A DNA stretch of 64,000 nt, taken from an uncultured Bacteroidales bacterium (GTDB lineage Bacteria > Bacteroidota > Bacteroidia > Bacteroidales > Muribaculaceae). The stretch covers positions 58,931 through 122,930 of the forward strand of contig CAMWHE010000002.1 in NCBI GenBank assembly GCA_947173955.1, written 5' to 3'. Position 1 is the first letter of the stretch. Each line of letters begins with the position of its first letter. The notes under the pieces are model-generated. The model saw nothing but the letters and a program-made list of their open reading frames with translations, was not told where the DNA came from and made no database searches. Made by a program: the position numbers and the translations under genes. Shown here in pieces: positions 42,007 through 52,138 of the stretch.

Positions 42007-44961
42007 TCATGATTTACATACGACGCCCACTCCCTTCCGGCCGTTGATGCCTATTGAAAGTGGTTCGTTAAATTTTACAATTCTCAAATATTCAGTCTCT
42101 TCCACCGCAGGCAGAGAGTTCAGATAGTCAATGTCATATATGCCGTCGTGCGAATACGGATTTATGGTGAAATATCCGACTCCGAACGACGTGAGGTTCT
42201 GGAAAAAGTGCGTACCCTGACTCGGCTCTATTCGATAGTTGCTCAGCGACGACTCCACTATAAGCCTTGCAGCCGAGATATCCGGCCATTTGACAGGAAT
42301 GCCGAGAGCGGTATCGCTTGAGCCCCAGCGGCCGGGACCGATAAGAATATAAAATTCGTCAGCTGCCGCCATGCGCCGGTTGATATGCTCTATCTCGCGG
42401 GCAATGACTGAATTATTGGCAGAAGAAAAATGCTCGGGCTTGACATAGATTATAGTCCGGACTCCTTCGATATGGCCATGACCCAGAGCCGTATTGCTCT
42501 TTAATATAAGTTTTTCGTCAGGAATAGTCAGGATGGTATCGTCGACAAGATCCTTACGGTCGATTATCGGGCGTATCTGAAGCCAATAGATATGCCCCTT
42601 CATATTGTTCTGCTGCTCTATCACGCCGGCAAACTCGATTTCAACCGGACGCTGCATCTCGTTCTGACCGTTGACAAGCATGAAATCTATGGCTGAGGCA
42701 AGAGGGAAAACTCCGTGACTCAGCACATTGGCAAATGTCACGACTTTTCGGCCCCGGCCGCGGTCAGTATCGCGTATGACCTGATCGTTGACATCAAATG
42801 TCGACACCATATATTTCAGCGCGTCAGTGTCGGCAAAGTCCTGTACTCGTTTCTTTACAAGATTGAAGCTGTCGTCGACCTTGAAGTCGTCTTTGATATC
42901 GTGCATATCAAGCGCATAAAGACGCGTCTGTGTGTCGCGCAGCGCCAGGTCGATGGTCGAAGTCTGCAATACTTTCGACGGATGCCGCGGACTGAACCGC
43001 AGACTCAGACCTCCGTCGACAATATACTTGCCAAGCCCTATCGCGATCTCGGCCACTCCGTCTTCAGGCTTCTCCTCGCCCAGAGGATAGTAATTGAGCG
43101 AACGGCCTACTCCCGAAAATGACGGGAAGAAATAGCCGTCATATTCCTTTCCGACCACCTCCTGAAGGATGACTGCCATTTTTTCCTGATCAATGACATT
43201 GCTTGTGGCAGTCATATAGGCCTTGCTGTCAGCATAGAAAACGGAGGCATAAACGCCCTTGATAGCGTCTCCTACAAGAGTGAGCATCTTGTCTGGATCG
43301 CTGACCTTGGGTATCATATAGGTCGAATATATACCGGCGAAAGGCTGATAGTGTGAGTCTTCCAACAGGCTTGAGCTACGGACTGCCAGCGGGCGGTCCA
43401 CCACGTCAAAGAGAGCCTTAAGATCCTCCTTGAGCCATTCGGGAAGACGCGCTCGAAGGAATGCTGCAAGGATCTCCTCGTCGCTCGCATCGCTCAGACC
43501 TATCGGATAGAGGTCGTTGGTAGCCATGAACTCGTCGAAGATATCCGTACACAGTACTACTGTGCGCGGTATCGAGATCGTGACATCCTCAAAATTGTCA
43601 CATATCGGATTTTTCTTTATTATCGAATCGATGAACGCCAGGCCGCGCCCTTTGCCGCCGAGCGAGCCCTGTCCGATGCGGGCGAAGTTGGAATAATGGT
43701 CGAAACGATCCTTGCGGAATACAGCCACGACGCCCCTGTTCTTCATCTTGCGGTACTTGACGATCAGGTCGAATATAAGCTGCTTCGTGGCGGGCATCTC
43801 CTCCAGCGAGTATGACCGGTGCATCTTGATCAGCTCCGCTATCGGGAACATAGCCCTCGAGTAGAGCCAACGGGAGACATCGTTGCGCGAGGTATGATAG
43901 AAAAGCGTCTCGGCCGGAATGTCGAATATCGCCTTCTGCATATCCTTAAGAGAACTGAGACGGCCTATCTCCTCGCCTGTCGCCGGGTCGCGCATGACAA
44001 AGTCGCCGAAGCCGAAATTGTCCATAATCGCATCGCCGAGATCGACGGGCAGTTTCTTAGAGTTTTTATCAAGGAATATAGCTCCGAGCGATTTCGCCCG
44101 TTCCTCGTTGGCAGTCTCCGTAGACTCCACGATGATAGGCAGATACGGGTCACGGCTCCGCAGGTAGGCTGCCAGCTGAAGTCCGGCCTGACTGTCCTTG
44201 CGGCCATCGCGTTTGAAGGATACGTCAGTGATGACTCCGAGCATATTGTGACCGTATTTCTCATACAGGGCCACCGCCTCCTCATAGTCGCGGGCGAGGA
44301 CTACCTTCGGACGTCCGCGCATTCGCAGCATCTTTTCATGCTCATTGAGAGCCTCGGTCGAGAAGACGAGCGACTGTTTGAGCAGAAACTTATACAAATG
44401 AGGCAGAATCGACGAATAGAATCTAACAGAGTCCTCCACGAGCATTATCATCTGGATTCCGACTTCAAGGACATCGTTGGCCGCGTTCATCTTATCTTCA
44501 AGCAGCTTGATGATGGCAAGCAACAGGTCGACATTGCCGAGCCAGCTGAATACATAGTCGATGCCCGAAAAATCCTCATGCGACAGACGCCGGGAGACCT
44601 CCTTGGAGAATGGTGTCAGAACTACGATAGGGATATCCGGGTAGCGCTCCTTGATAGCGCGTGCACCGGTGAATGTCTCCGATAGATCGCTGCCCGGCAT
44701 CGCGATTATGAGATCAAAGTGCTTGTGATTAAGCTGTTCGAGAGCGTCCTTGATATGGGAAACACGTGTGACACGCGGAGGCGAGCTCAGATTGAGAGAG
44801 ACATATTCAAAGTAGAGCTGCTCCTCGACGCGACCATCCTCTTCCATCATGAAAGCGTCGTAGGGCGAAGCTATGAGGAGCACATTGAAAATGCGCTTCT
44901 GCATTAAATTCTGGAACGCCGTATCCTTGAGATACAGCTGACTGATTGCCTCTTCGTTCAT
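42007..44961 (-). CDS. Receiver-like plus PEP synthase/PPDK N-terminal (ATP-grasp) domain protein
   Basis: Receiver-like segments (HFDLIIAMPGSDLSETFTGARAIKERYPDIPIVVLTPF; MIMLVEDSVRFYSSIL…VITDVSF); ATP-grasp motifs GSLGGKGRGLAFI, AVRSSSLLEDSHYQPFAGIYSTYMIP. Confidence 0.88.
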   Translation of the reverse strand: MNEEAISQLYLKDTAFQNLMQKRIFNVLLIASPYDAFMMEEDGRVEEQLYFEYVSLNLSSPPRVTRVSHIKDALEQLNHKHFDLIIAMPGSDLSETFTGARAIKERYPDIPIVVLTPFSKEVSRRLSHEDFSGIDYVFSWLGNVDLLLAIIKLLEDKMNAANDVLEVGIQMIMLVEDSVRFYSSILPHLYKFLLKQSLVFSTEALNEHEKMLRMRGRPKVVLARDYEEAVALYEKYGHNMLGVITDVSFKRDGRKDSQAGLQLAAYLRSRDPYLPIIVESTETANEERAKSLGAIFLDKNSKKLPVDLGDAIMDNFGFGDFVMRDPATGEEIGRLSSLKDMQKAIFDIPAETLFYHTSRNDVSRWLYSRAMFPIAELIKMHRSYSLEEMPATKQLIFDLIVKYRKMKNRGVVAVFRKDRFDHYSNFARIGQGSLGGKGRGLAFIDSIIKKNPICDNFEDVTISIPRTVVLCTDIFDEFMATNDLYPIGLSDASDEEILAAFLRARLPEWLKEDLKALFDVVDRPLAVRSSSLLEDSHYQPFAGIYSTYMIPKVSDPDKMLTLVGDAIKGVYASVFYADSKAYMTATSNVIDQEKMAVILQEVVGKEYDGYFFPSFSGVGRSLNYYPLGEEKPEDGVAEIAIGLGKYIVDGGLSLRFSPRHPSKVLQTSTIDLALRDTQTRLYALDMHDIKDDFKVDDSFNLVKKRVQDFADTDALKYMVSTFDVNDQVIRDTDRGRGRKVVTFANVLSHGVFPLASAIDFMLVNGQNEMQRPVEIEFAGVIEQQNNMKGHIYWLQIRPIIDRKDLVDDTILTIPDEKLILKSNTALGHGHIEGVRTIIYVKPEHFSSANNSVIAREIEHINRRMAAADEFYILIGPGRWGSSDTALGIPVKWPDISAARLIVESSLSNYRIEPSQGTHFFQNLTSFGVGYFTINPYSHDGIYDIDYLNSLPAVEETEYLRIVKFNEPLSIGINGRKGVGVVCKS

Positions 44962-45145
44962 ACTCAGCTGTTAGTCACAAATTACATATGAGCCGATTCC
45001 GAAAACGCCCCCATATGCCGGTTCGCAGGCAGCAGGCTGTTTTCAGTATCCGCTCTATTTGTATTGTGCCTCAAAGTTAAGAAATATACTTGAAAACTCG
45101 GCTTTATAATAGCTATTTTTATTCCTGACATACGAAATTATGCCA

Positions 45146-45577
45146 TCAATCTATCTCGGAAGCGTCTTTCATCTCCTCATATTCCTCCCAATCCGGATCA
45201 TTTTCCGCCGATATGCTCAGTGGCAGAAGATCGAACGGCGCAAGTGCCTCGTTGATCTTTTTCTGGAAAATATGCGTACTCAGAGTGTAGAAGACCCAGT
45301 TTCGCTCTCCATCGCCCGTATAGATTCCTGTAAGCACTGCTACCGGATCTTTGCGGAACGCCTCCTGAAGAGCGTCCTGAACCGCCTCCATCAGCTCGGA
45401 TGTGGCTATATCCGGCATTCCGGAAGAGTCGCCCGCATACGGCCATGTGATCTCGACCCGGATATTAAACCTCGGATTCTTACGAAACGAATCCACATCT
45501 CGACGGCCGGTAACCATTATCAGGTTGCCGTCCGCACCTTCGGCGGGTGCTGTCCACCATTCTCCGTATTCTGCCAT
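45146..45577 (-). CDS. DUF695 domain-containing protein
   Basis: 143 aa; AEYGEWWTAPAEGADGNLIMVTGRRDVDSFRKNPRFNIRVEITWPY…GDGERNWVFYT. Confidence 0.85.
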   Translation of the reverse strand: MAEYGEWWTAPAEGADGNLIMVTGRRDVDSFRKNPRFNIRVEITWPYAGDSSGMPDIATSELMEAVQDALQEAFRKDPVAVLTGIYTGDGERNWVFYTLSTHIFQKKINEALAPFDLLPLSISAENDPDWEEYEEMKDASEID

Positions 45578-45713
45578 ATTTCTTGATAGATTTACCCTCC
45601 AAAATTACAATTTTTCGTCCATAAAAAGGCGTGTGCCACCTGTTTTTTCGCCATTTTCCTGCAAATTGTTAAAAACATATGTCCGTAGCGCTGATTATTA
45701 AACCGAAATTTAT

Positions 45714-45721
45714 TAACTTTG
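45714..45721 (+). promoter_or_regulatory. Candidate -7 element of the lpxD operon
   Basis: TAACTTTG exact TAnnTTTG. Confidence 0.5.
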
Positions 45722-45787
45722 CACATTGATAATAGCGCCCGCGCTCGGGCGCATAACTTTGATCATAAAAACCAAACATTACCCGTC

Positions 45788-46822
45788 ATGCAATTTACAG
45801 CCGGCCAGATAGCCTCATTAGTAGGAGGCACCGTCGAAGGCAATCAGGATGCTGCCGTCAGCACATTCGCTAAGATCGAAGAAGGACATCCCGGAGCCAT
45901 CTCATTCCTGGCCAATCCAAAATACACCAACTACATCTACTCTACCGGCTCATCAATCGTCCTCGTCAGCAACGAATTTGTGGCCGAACAACCGGTCAAG
46001 GCCACACTCATCCGCGTAGCCGACCCCTATGCCACTGTAGCCATGTTGCTTGAGATGGTGCAGAAGATGACAGTCGCCATGCCTGAGGGCATTGAAGATC
46101 CGTCATTTGTAGCTCAGGGGGTGGAAATCCCCGAGGGAGCCTACATCGGAGCATTCGCCTACATAGGCCGCGGAGCAAAGCTCGGCAAGAATGTCAAGAT
46201 ATTCCCCCAGGCCTTCATAGGAGAAAACGTTACTGTCGGAGACGATACCATCATCTATCCCGGCGTAAAGATCTATCGCGGCTGTAAGATCGGCAGCAGA
46301 TGTGTACTCCACGCAGGGTGTGTAATCGGTGCAGACGGATTCGGATTCGCACCGCGCCCCGACGGCCATTACGACAAAATACCGCAGATGGGCAATGTAG
46401 AACTTGCCGACGACGTGGAAATCGGCGCTAATACGACTGTTGACCGCGCGACAATGGGCAGCACCCGCATCGGCCGGGGCGTAAAACTCGACAATCTCAT
46501 CCAGATCGCACACAATGTAGAGGTCGGGACCAATACCGTCATTGCATCCCAGACCGGCGTCGCAGGCTCAACCAAGATCGGCAGTCAGTGTATGATAGGC
46601 GGACAGGTCGGCTTTGCCGGACATATACATGTAGGCGACCGCGTGTCAATCGGTGCCCAGAGCGGCATTCCCAATGATGTCAAGTCCGACTCACGGCTGA
46701 TGGGCTATCCAGCTATTGACGCCCGCGAATGGGCGCGTCAGGCTGTCTATATCAAAAACCTCGCCGCCCTCAACGACCGCGTGCGCACACTCGAAAAGAA
46801 ACTCAAAGAAGCAAACAAATAA
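45788..46822 (+). CDS. lpxD: UDP-3-O-(3-hydroxyacyl)glucosamine N-acyltransferase
   Basis: Left-handed beta-helix hexapeptides; [49 protein letters not shown]. Confidence 0.97.
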   Translation: MQFTAGQIASLVGGTVEGNQDAAVSTFAKIEEGHPGAISFLANPKYTNYIYSTGSSIVLVSNEFVAEQPVKATLIRVADPYATVAMLLEMVQKMTVAMPEGIEDPSFVAQGVEIPEGAYIGAFAYIGRGAKLGKNVKIFPQAFIGENVTVGDDTIIYPGVKIYRGCKIGSRCVLHAGCVIGADGFGFAPRPDGHYDKIPQMGNVELADDVEIGANTTVDRATMGSTRIGRGVKLDNLIQIAHNVEVGTNTVIASQTGVAGSTKIGSQCMIGGQVGFAGHIHVGDRVSIGAQSGIPNDVKSDSRLMGYPAIDAREWARQAVYIKNLAALNDRVRTLEKKLKEANK

Positions 46823-46837
46823 AATCATCCCGCATAT

Positions 46838-48220
46838 ATGAAACAAATGACATTGAATGGCTCCTTTAGCGTCGAAGGCAAAGGGCTTCATTCCGGAAAA
46901 CTGATAACAGCAATCTTTGAACCGGCAGCCGAAAACCACGGCTATAAATTCCAGCGTGTCGACCTCCCCGACCAGCCTGTCATCGACGCTCTCGCCGAGA
47001 ATGTGGTCGAGACCACACGCGGCACGGTCATCGGTCGCGGCGACGTCAAGATCTCGACAATCGAGCATTCGCTTGCAGCCCTTTATGCCGCCGGCATCGA
47101 CAATGTCCTCATCAAGATCGATGGTCCCGAAATGCCCATCCTCGACGGCAGTGCCAGGGAATTCTGCGAAAAGATTGAGGCTACGGGCATCATAGAGCAG
47201 GAAGCCGATAAAGAGTTCTATATCGTAAAGCAGAAAATTGAAGTGCGCGACGACAGCACCGGCAGCTCGATCATCGTACTCCCTGACGACGAATTCACCG
47301 TCGACGTAAAGGTCGGATTCGATTCCCCCGTGCTTGCCAACCAGTTTGCCACGCTTGAAAATATCAAGGACTTTGCCGCTGAGATAGCCTCCGCCCGCAC
47401 ATTCGTCTTCGTTCGCGAAATCGAGCCGCTCCTCAAAGCCAACCTCATCAAGGGGGGCGACCTTGAAAATGCAATCGTCATCTACGACAGCCCCCTCGAT
47501 CAGGAACAGATAGACCATATCGCTGACCTTATGCACGCTCCTCATGTGAAAGTAGAAGAATTCGGATTTATCAACGACCGTCCACTTACAAGCGAAAACG
47601 AACCCGCACGCCACAAACTCATGGACGTCCTCGGCGACCTTGCTCTCGCAGGACGCCCCATCAAGGGTCGCGTCATCGCCACCCGTCCCGGCCATGCGCT
47701 CAATACGGCTCTCTCCAAGAAAATCCGTAAAGACATCAAGCGCCAGGACATCCAGTCACCCATCTACAATCCTACAGTACCACCGCTGATGGACATCAAC
47801 CGTATTCGACAGCTCCTCCCCCACCGCTATCCGTTTGCAATGGTCGACAAAATCATCGACCGCGGCGAGAACTATATCGTAGGCGTCAAGAACGTCACCA
47901 TCGACGAGCCCTTCTTCGTAGGCCACTTCCCTCAGGAACCCGTCATGCCCGGCGTACTCCAGATCGAGGCTATGGCTCAGACCGGCGGTCTCCTCGTGCT
48001 TGACAGCGTCGAAGAGCCCGAACGCTACTCCACATACTTCATGAAGATCGACAATGTCAAATTCCGCCAGAAAGTAGTTCCCGGAGATACACTTATCTTC
48101 CACGTCTCCTTCATGACCCCCATGCGTCGCGGATGCGCCATGATGAAAGGCTATGCGTTCGTAGGCGAAAAGATCGTGACCGAATGTGAATTCATGGCTC
48201 AGATCGTCAAAAACAAATAA
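46838..48220 (+). CDS. lpxC/fabZ: Bifunctional LpxC deacetylase / FabZ dehydratase fusion
   Basis: LpxC: FSVEGKGLHSGKLI, TIEHSLAALYAAGIDNV; FabZ: LLPHRYPFAMVDKI, VGHFPQEPVMPGVLQIEAMAQ. Confidence 0.97.
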   Translation: MKQMTLNGSFSVEGKGLHSGKLITAIFEPAAENHGYKFQRVDLPDQPVIDALAENVVETTRGTVIGRGDVKISTIEHSLAALYAAGIDNVLIKIDGPEMPILDGSAREFCEKIEATGIIEQEADKEFYIVKQKIEVRDDSTGSSIIVLPDDEFTVDVKVGFDSPVLANQFATLENIKDFAAEIASARTFVFVREIEPLLKANLIKGGDLENAIVIYDSPLDQEQIDHIADLMHAPHVKVEEFGFINDRPLTSENEPARHKLMDVLGDLALAGRPIKGRVIATRPGHALNTALSKKIRKDIKRQDIQSPIYNPTVPPLMDINRIRQLLPHRYPFAMVDKIIDRGENYIVGVKNVTIDEPFFVGHFPQEPVMPGVLQIEAMAQTGGLLVLDSVEEPERYSTYFMKIDNVKFRQKVVPGDTLIFHVSFMTPMRRGCAMMKGYAFVGEKIVTECEFMAQIVKNK

Positions 48221-48250
48221 TCAATCCAATCAAAACATACTTTTCATACA

Positions 48251-49033
48251 ATGATACATCCAATGGCTATAGTTCACCCGAAAGCTAAAATCGGTGAAAA
48301 CGTAGAAATAGGTCCTTTCAGCGTCATCGCTGAAAATGTAGAAATAGGAGACGGCACTGTCATCATGAACAATGTGACCGTCATGGATGGCGCCCGCATT
48401 GGCCGCAACTGCCGTATCTTCCCCGGAGCGGTGATCTCCGGAATTCCTCAGGATCTTAAATTCCGTGGAGAAGAAACCCTCGCAATCATCGGAGACAACA
48501 CTACCCTCCGCGAATGCGTCACTGTCAACCGTGGCACTGCATCCAAGGAAAACACCATCGTAGGCTCCAACTGTCTCATCATGGCCTATTGCCATGTCGC
48601 ACACGATTGCGTTATCGGCAACAATGTGATCATATCCAATGCCTGTCAGGTAGCAGGTGAAGTGGTGATCGACGACTTTGCCGTAATCGGCGGCGGAACT
48701 CTCATCCACCAGTTCTGCCATATCGGCCCGCACGTAATGATCCAGGGCGGATCAAAAATCAACAAAGACATTCCTCCTTACGTCAAGGCCGCACGGGATC
48801 CTATCGCCTATACCGGCATCAACATCGTCGGTCTGCGTCGCCGCAACTTCTCGGCCGAAGACATCAATACCATCCAGGAAGTCTACCGCTATCTCTACCT
48901 CTCGCAGCTCAATGTCTCCGACGCCATTGACCGTATCGAGGAAGAAATACCGCAGAGCGCCGTCCGCGATGAGATTCTTGACTTCGCCAAGGCGTCAAAA
49001 CGCGGTATCCTACGTGGCTACGAATGGTGTTAA
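48251..49033 (+). CDS. lpxA: Acyl-ACP--UDP-N-acetylglucosamine O-acyltransferase
   Basis: HPKAKIGENVEIGPFSVI, SGIPQDLKFRGEETLAIIGDNTTLRECVTVNRGT. Confidence 0.97.
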   Translation: MIHPMAIVHPKAKIGENVEIGPFSVIAENVEIGDGTVIMNNVTVMDGARIGRNCRIFPGAVISGIPQDLKFRGEETLAIIGDNTTLRECVTVNRGTASKENTIVGSNCLIMAYCHVAHDCVIGNNVIISNACQVAGEVVIDDFAVIGGGTLIHQFCHIGPHVMIQGGSKINKDIPPYVKAARDPIAYTGINIVGLRRRNFSAEDINTIQEVYRYLYLSQLNVSDAIDRIEEEIPQSAVRDEILDFAKASKRGILRGYEWC

Positions 49034-49162
49034 GTCAGCACGACATCCTGCCTGAACAATAAAACTGTATATACCGATGCAACTTTTTTGTAGCGGTATA
49101 TACATATATTATATATAGGCATCCAAATCTTAGCTTATCAATTAAACTTAATCATAATCCAA

Positions 49163-51985
49163 ATGAAAAAATTAATCAAAGGCGCATTTGCTGCAGCTGC
49201 CGCCATCATCGGCCTCTCTGCTTCTGCCCAGATGAACATTCCTGTCGACACCGATGTCCGCATCGGCAAGCTCGACAACGGACTGACCTATTACATCCGT
49301 CACAACGAGACTCCCAAAGGTCAGGTAGATTTCCACATCGCACAGAAAGTCGGCTCGATTCTCGAGAACGACAATCAGCGCGGTCTCGCCCACTTCCTGG
49401 AGCACATGTGCTTCAACGGAACCGAGAATTTCCCCGGAACCTCACTCCGCGACTGGCTCGAATCAATCGGTGTAAAATTCGGCGTTGACCTCAACGCTTA
49501 CACTTCGATCGATGAGACCGTCTATCGTATTACCAACGTACCCGCCGGCCGCGAAGGCGTGCAGGACTCTTGCCTCCTCATCCTCCACGACTGGGCCGAT
49601 GGCCTCCTGCTCGAACCCGAGGAAATCGACAAAGAGCGTGGTGTTATCCATGAGGAATGGCGTCGTTCCAATGTCGGCAATATGCGTGTCGTTGAGCAGC
49701 TCCTTCCCATTGTCTATCCCGGCTCTAAATATGGCTATCGTCTGCCGATCGGCACCATGGAGGTCGTTGACAACTTCCCCGCACAGGCTCTCCGCGACTA
49801 CTATGAGGCATGGTATCGTCCCGATCAGCAGGGTATCATCGTAGTCGGTGACATCGACGTTGACCGGATCGAGAATAAGATCAAAGAAATCTTCTCACCC
49901 ATCAAGATGCCCGAGAATGCTCCCGAACGCATCTATGAGGAAGTAGCTGACAATGAAGGTACAATCTATGCTATCGGTAAGGACAAGGAGATTTCCAATG
50001 TGACCGCACAGCTCATGTTCAAGACCGACACTTATCCTGACAGCCTCAAGGGCGATGTCACTTATCTTGTAGTCGACTACGTGGTTGACATGATGTCAAG
50101 CATGCTCAACAACCGCTTCGATGAGCTCACTTCTGATCCCAACACAACCTACAACGGTGCCGGTGTCTACTACGACAATTTCTTCCTGTCCAAGACTAAG
50201 GATGCCCTCACCCTCGGCGTCAATCCAAAAGGCAATGACCTGCGTCCCGCTCTCGCCGACGCATATCGCGAACTCCTCCGCGCTCAGCGTGGCGGTTTCA
50301 CTGATACTGAATATGACCGCGCCCGCAGCGAATATCTCTCACGCCTCGAGAAGCACTACAACGACCGCAACAACCGCAACAATGACTCATACGCTCAGGA
50401 GTATATCAAGAACTTCATTGAAAATGAGCCCATCCCCGCGCTTGAGGACGAATATCAGATCATGACCATGCTCGCCAATCAGATTCCTGTCGAAGTCATC
50501 AACCAGACCCTCCAGCAGCTCATCACTCCGGACAACCGCATCTTCATGGCGCTTCTCCCCGACAATGGCGTCACATATGAGCCCACGGCCGAAGAGATCG
50601 CGGCAGTACTTGCAGGCGTTGAAGCCGAAGATATCGAAGTCTTCGTTGACGACGTTAAGACCGAACCGCTCATTCCTCAGCTTCCCACCCCCGGCAAGAT
50701 AGTTTCTGAGAAACCACTTGCACAGTGGAACGCTACCGAACTCGTGCTCTCCAACGGCGTTCGCGTGATCGTGAAGCCTACCACATTCAAGGAAGACGAA
50801 ATCCGCTTCAATGCCGTAGCACTCGGCGGTACATCTATCGTACCCGACTCCAAGGCCAACGAGCTCATCATGCTCCCCTACGCTCTCCGCACCTCCGGTC
50901 TCGGCACCTACACTGCAAAAGATCTGAGCAAGTATCTCGCAGGCAAGCAGGTTTCAGCCAACCTCGGCCTTTCTGACTATACCCGCACCTACTCCGGCTC
51001 ATCTACAGTCAAGGATCTTCCCACTCTAATGGAGCTTATCTATATGGGATTCACTGACCGTACAATCGACGAGACTGAGTATAACGCACTCGTTGGACAG
51101 CTCGAATCAAGCCTTGCCTTCCAGGAAGTCAAGCCCGAATTTATCTTCAACCGTGACCTCCTCGCTACTCTCTTCAACAATCCCCGTAAGGCAATGATCA
51201 CCTCGGAGATCGCAGCTTCTGCTGATCGCGAAGCCATCCTTGAGATTGCCAAGAACGCTACTGCCAATGCTGCAGAATACACATTCGTATTCGTCGGCAA
51301 CATAGACATGAACACATTCCGTCCCCTGGCCGAGCAGTATCTGGCCACACTCCCCGCTGACTCATCCAAGTCCGTCGGTTCATTCTCATTCAACCCCGAC
51401 CTCTCTATCGCCAAGGGTAAAGGCACACATAACTTCACCACAGCCATGGAGACTCCCCAGACCTATGTTGCCATCGTAGCTACTGCCGATGTCCCCTACA
51501 CTTCAAAGAATGCCAAGATCGCCTCTATAGCCGGTCAGATCATGTCAAACCGTCTTCTCCAGACCGTTCGTGAGGACATGGGCGCTGTTTACTCTATCGG
51601 CGCAAGCGGCAGCCTTTCACGCCTCGACAACAACAACGCTTCTATTGAGACCGCCTTCCCCATGAAGCCGGAAATGAAAGCTGAAGTCCTCGACTTCATC
51701 GCTTCAGAATTCAAAGCTATGGAAGATAACATCACCGAAGAAGAAGTAGCCAAGGCCGTAGAATATATGGTGAAATCAGTGACAGAAGACTATGAGCTCA
51801 ACCAGCCCTGGGTTTCTGCTATCTCAGGCTCACTCATCAATGGCGTTGATACATTCAATGGCGCTGTCGACGTGCTCACCTCTATCACAGTCGACGATGT
51901 GAAAAACTACATGCGCGCCCTCAACGGATCAGGCAACTACCAGATCGTAGTTCTTGATCCCGAGACCGCTCCCGCCGCTGAATAA
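49163..51985 (+). CDS. M16 family zinc peptidase
   Basis: RGLAHFLEHMCFNGTENFPG (HxxEH), signal peptide; 940 aa, two M16 units. Confidence 0.96.
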   Translation: MKKLIKGAFAAAAAIIGLSASAQMNIPVDTDVRIGKLDNGLTYYIRHNETPKGQVDFHIAQKVGSILENDNQRGLAHFLEHMCFNGTENFPGTSLRDWLESIGVKFGVDLNAYTSIDETVYRITNVPAGREGVQDSCLLILHDWADGLLLEPEEIDKERGVIHEEWRRSNVGNMRVVEQLLPIVYPGSKYGYRLPIGTMEVVDNFPAQALRDYYEAWYRPDQQGIIVVGDIDVDRIENKIKEIFSPIKMPENAPERIYEEVADNEGTIYAIGKDKEISNVTAQLMFKTDTYPDSLKGDVTYLVVDYVVDMMSSMLNNRFDELTSDPNTTYNGAGVYYDNFFLSKTKDALTLGVNPKGNDLRPALADAYRELLRAQRGGFTDTEYDRARSEYLSRLEKHYNDRNNRNNDSYAQEYIKNFIENEPIPALEDEYQIMTMLANQIPVEVINQTLQQLITPDNRIFMALLPDNGVTYEPTAEEIAAVLAGVEAEDIEVFVDDVKTEPLIPQLPTPGKIVSEKPLAQWNATELVLSNGVRVIVKPTTFKEDEIRFNAVALGGTSIVPDSKANELIMLPYALRTSGLGTYTAKDLSKYLAGKQVSANLGLSDYTRTYSGSSTVKDLPTLMELIYMGFTDRTIDETEYNALVGQLESSLAFQEVKPEFIFNRDLLATLFNNPRKAMITSEIAASADREAILEIAKNATANAAEYTFVFVGNIDMNTFRPLAEQYLATLPADSSKSVGSFSFNPDLSIAKGKGTHNFTTAMETPQTYVAIVATADVPYTSKNAKIASIAGQIMSNRLLQTVREDMGAVYSIGASGSLSRLDNNNASIETAFPMKPEMKAEVLDFIASEFKAMEDNITEEEVAKAVEYMVKSVTEDYELNQPWVSAISGSLINGVDTFNGAVDVLTSITVDDVKNYMRALNGSGNYQIVVLDPETAPAAE

Positions 51986-52008
51986 TTCCGTAAATATCCT
52001 ATACACAA

Positions 52009-52045
52009 AGAGACTCGCCCGAAAGCTTCCGGCGAGTCTCTTTTT
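52009..52045 (+). terminator. Intrinsic terminator downstream of the M16 peptidase
   Basis: AGAGACTCGCC … GGCGAGTCTCT TTTT. Confidence 0.92.
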
Positions 52046-52056
52046 ATATCTATAAA

Positions 52057-52087
52057 TTGTATAAACCGCAAATTTATCTTATCTTTG
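52057..52087 (+). promoter_or_regulatory. Bacteroidetes-type promoter of glycosyltransferase
   Basis: TTG (52057-52059) N20 TATCTTTG (52080-52087). Confidence 0.7.
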
Positions 52088-52138
52088 AGATGTAAAAGCA
52101 GACCTGACATCCGGTTGACCCGAACGATTTATGACCAA

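Noticed and set aside
46838-48220. lpxC-fabZ fusion as a novel architecture
   Set aside because: The bifunctional LpxC/FabZ fusion is well known in Bacteroidetes.
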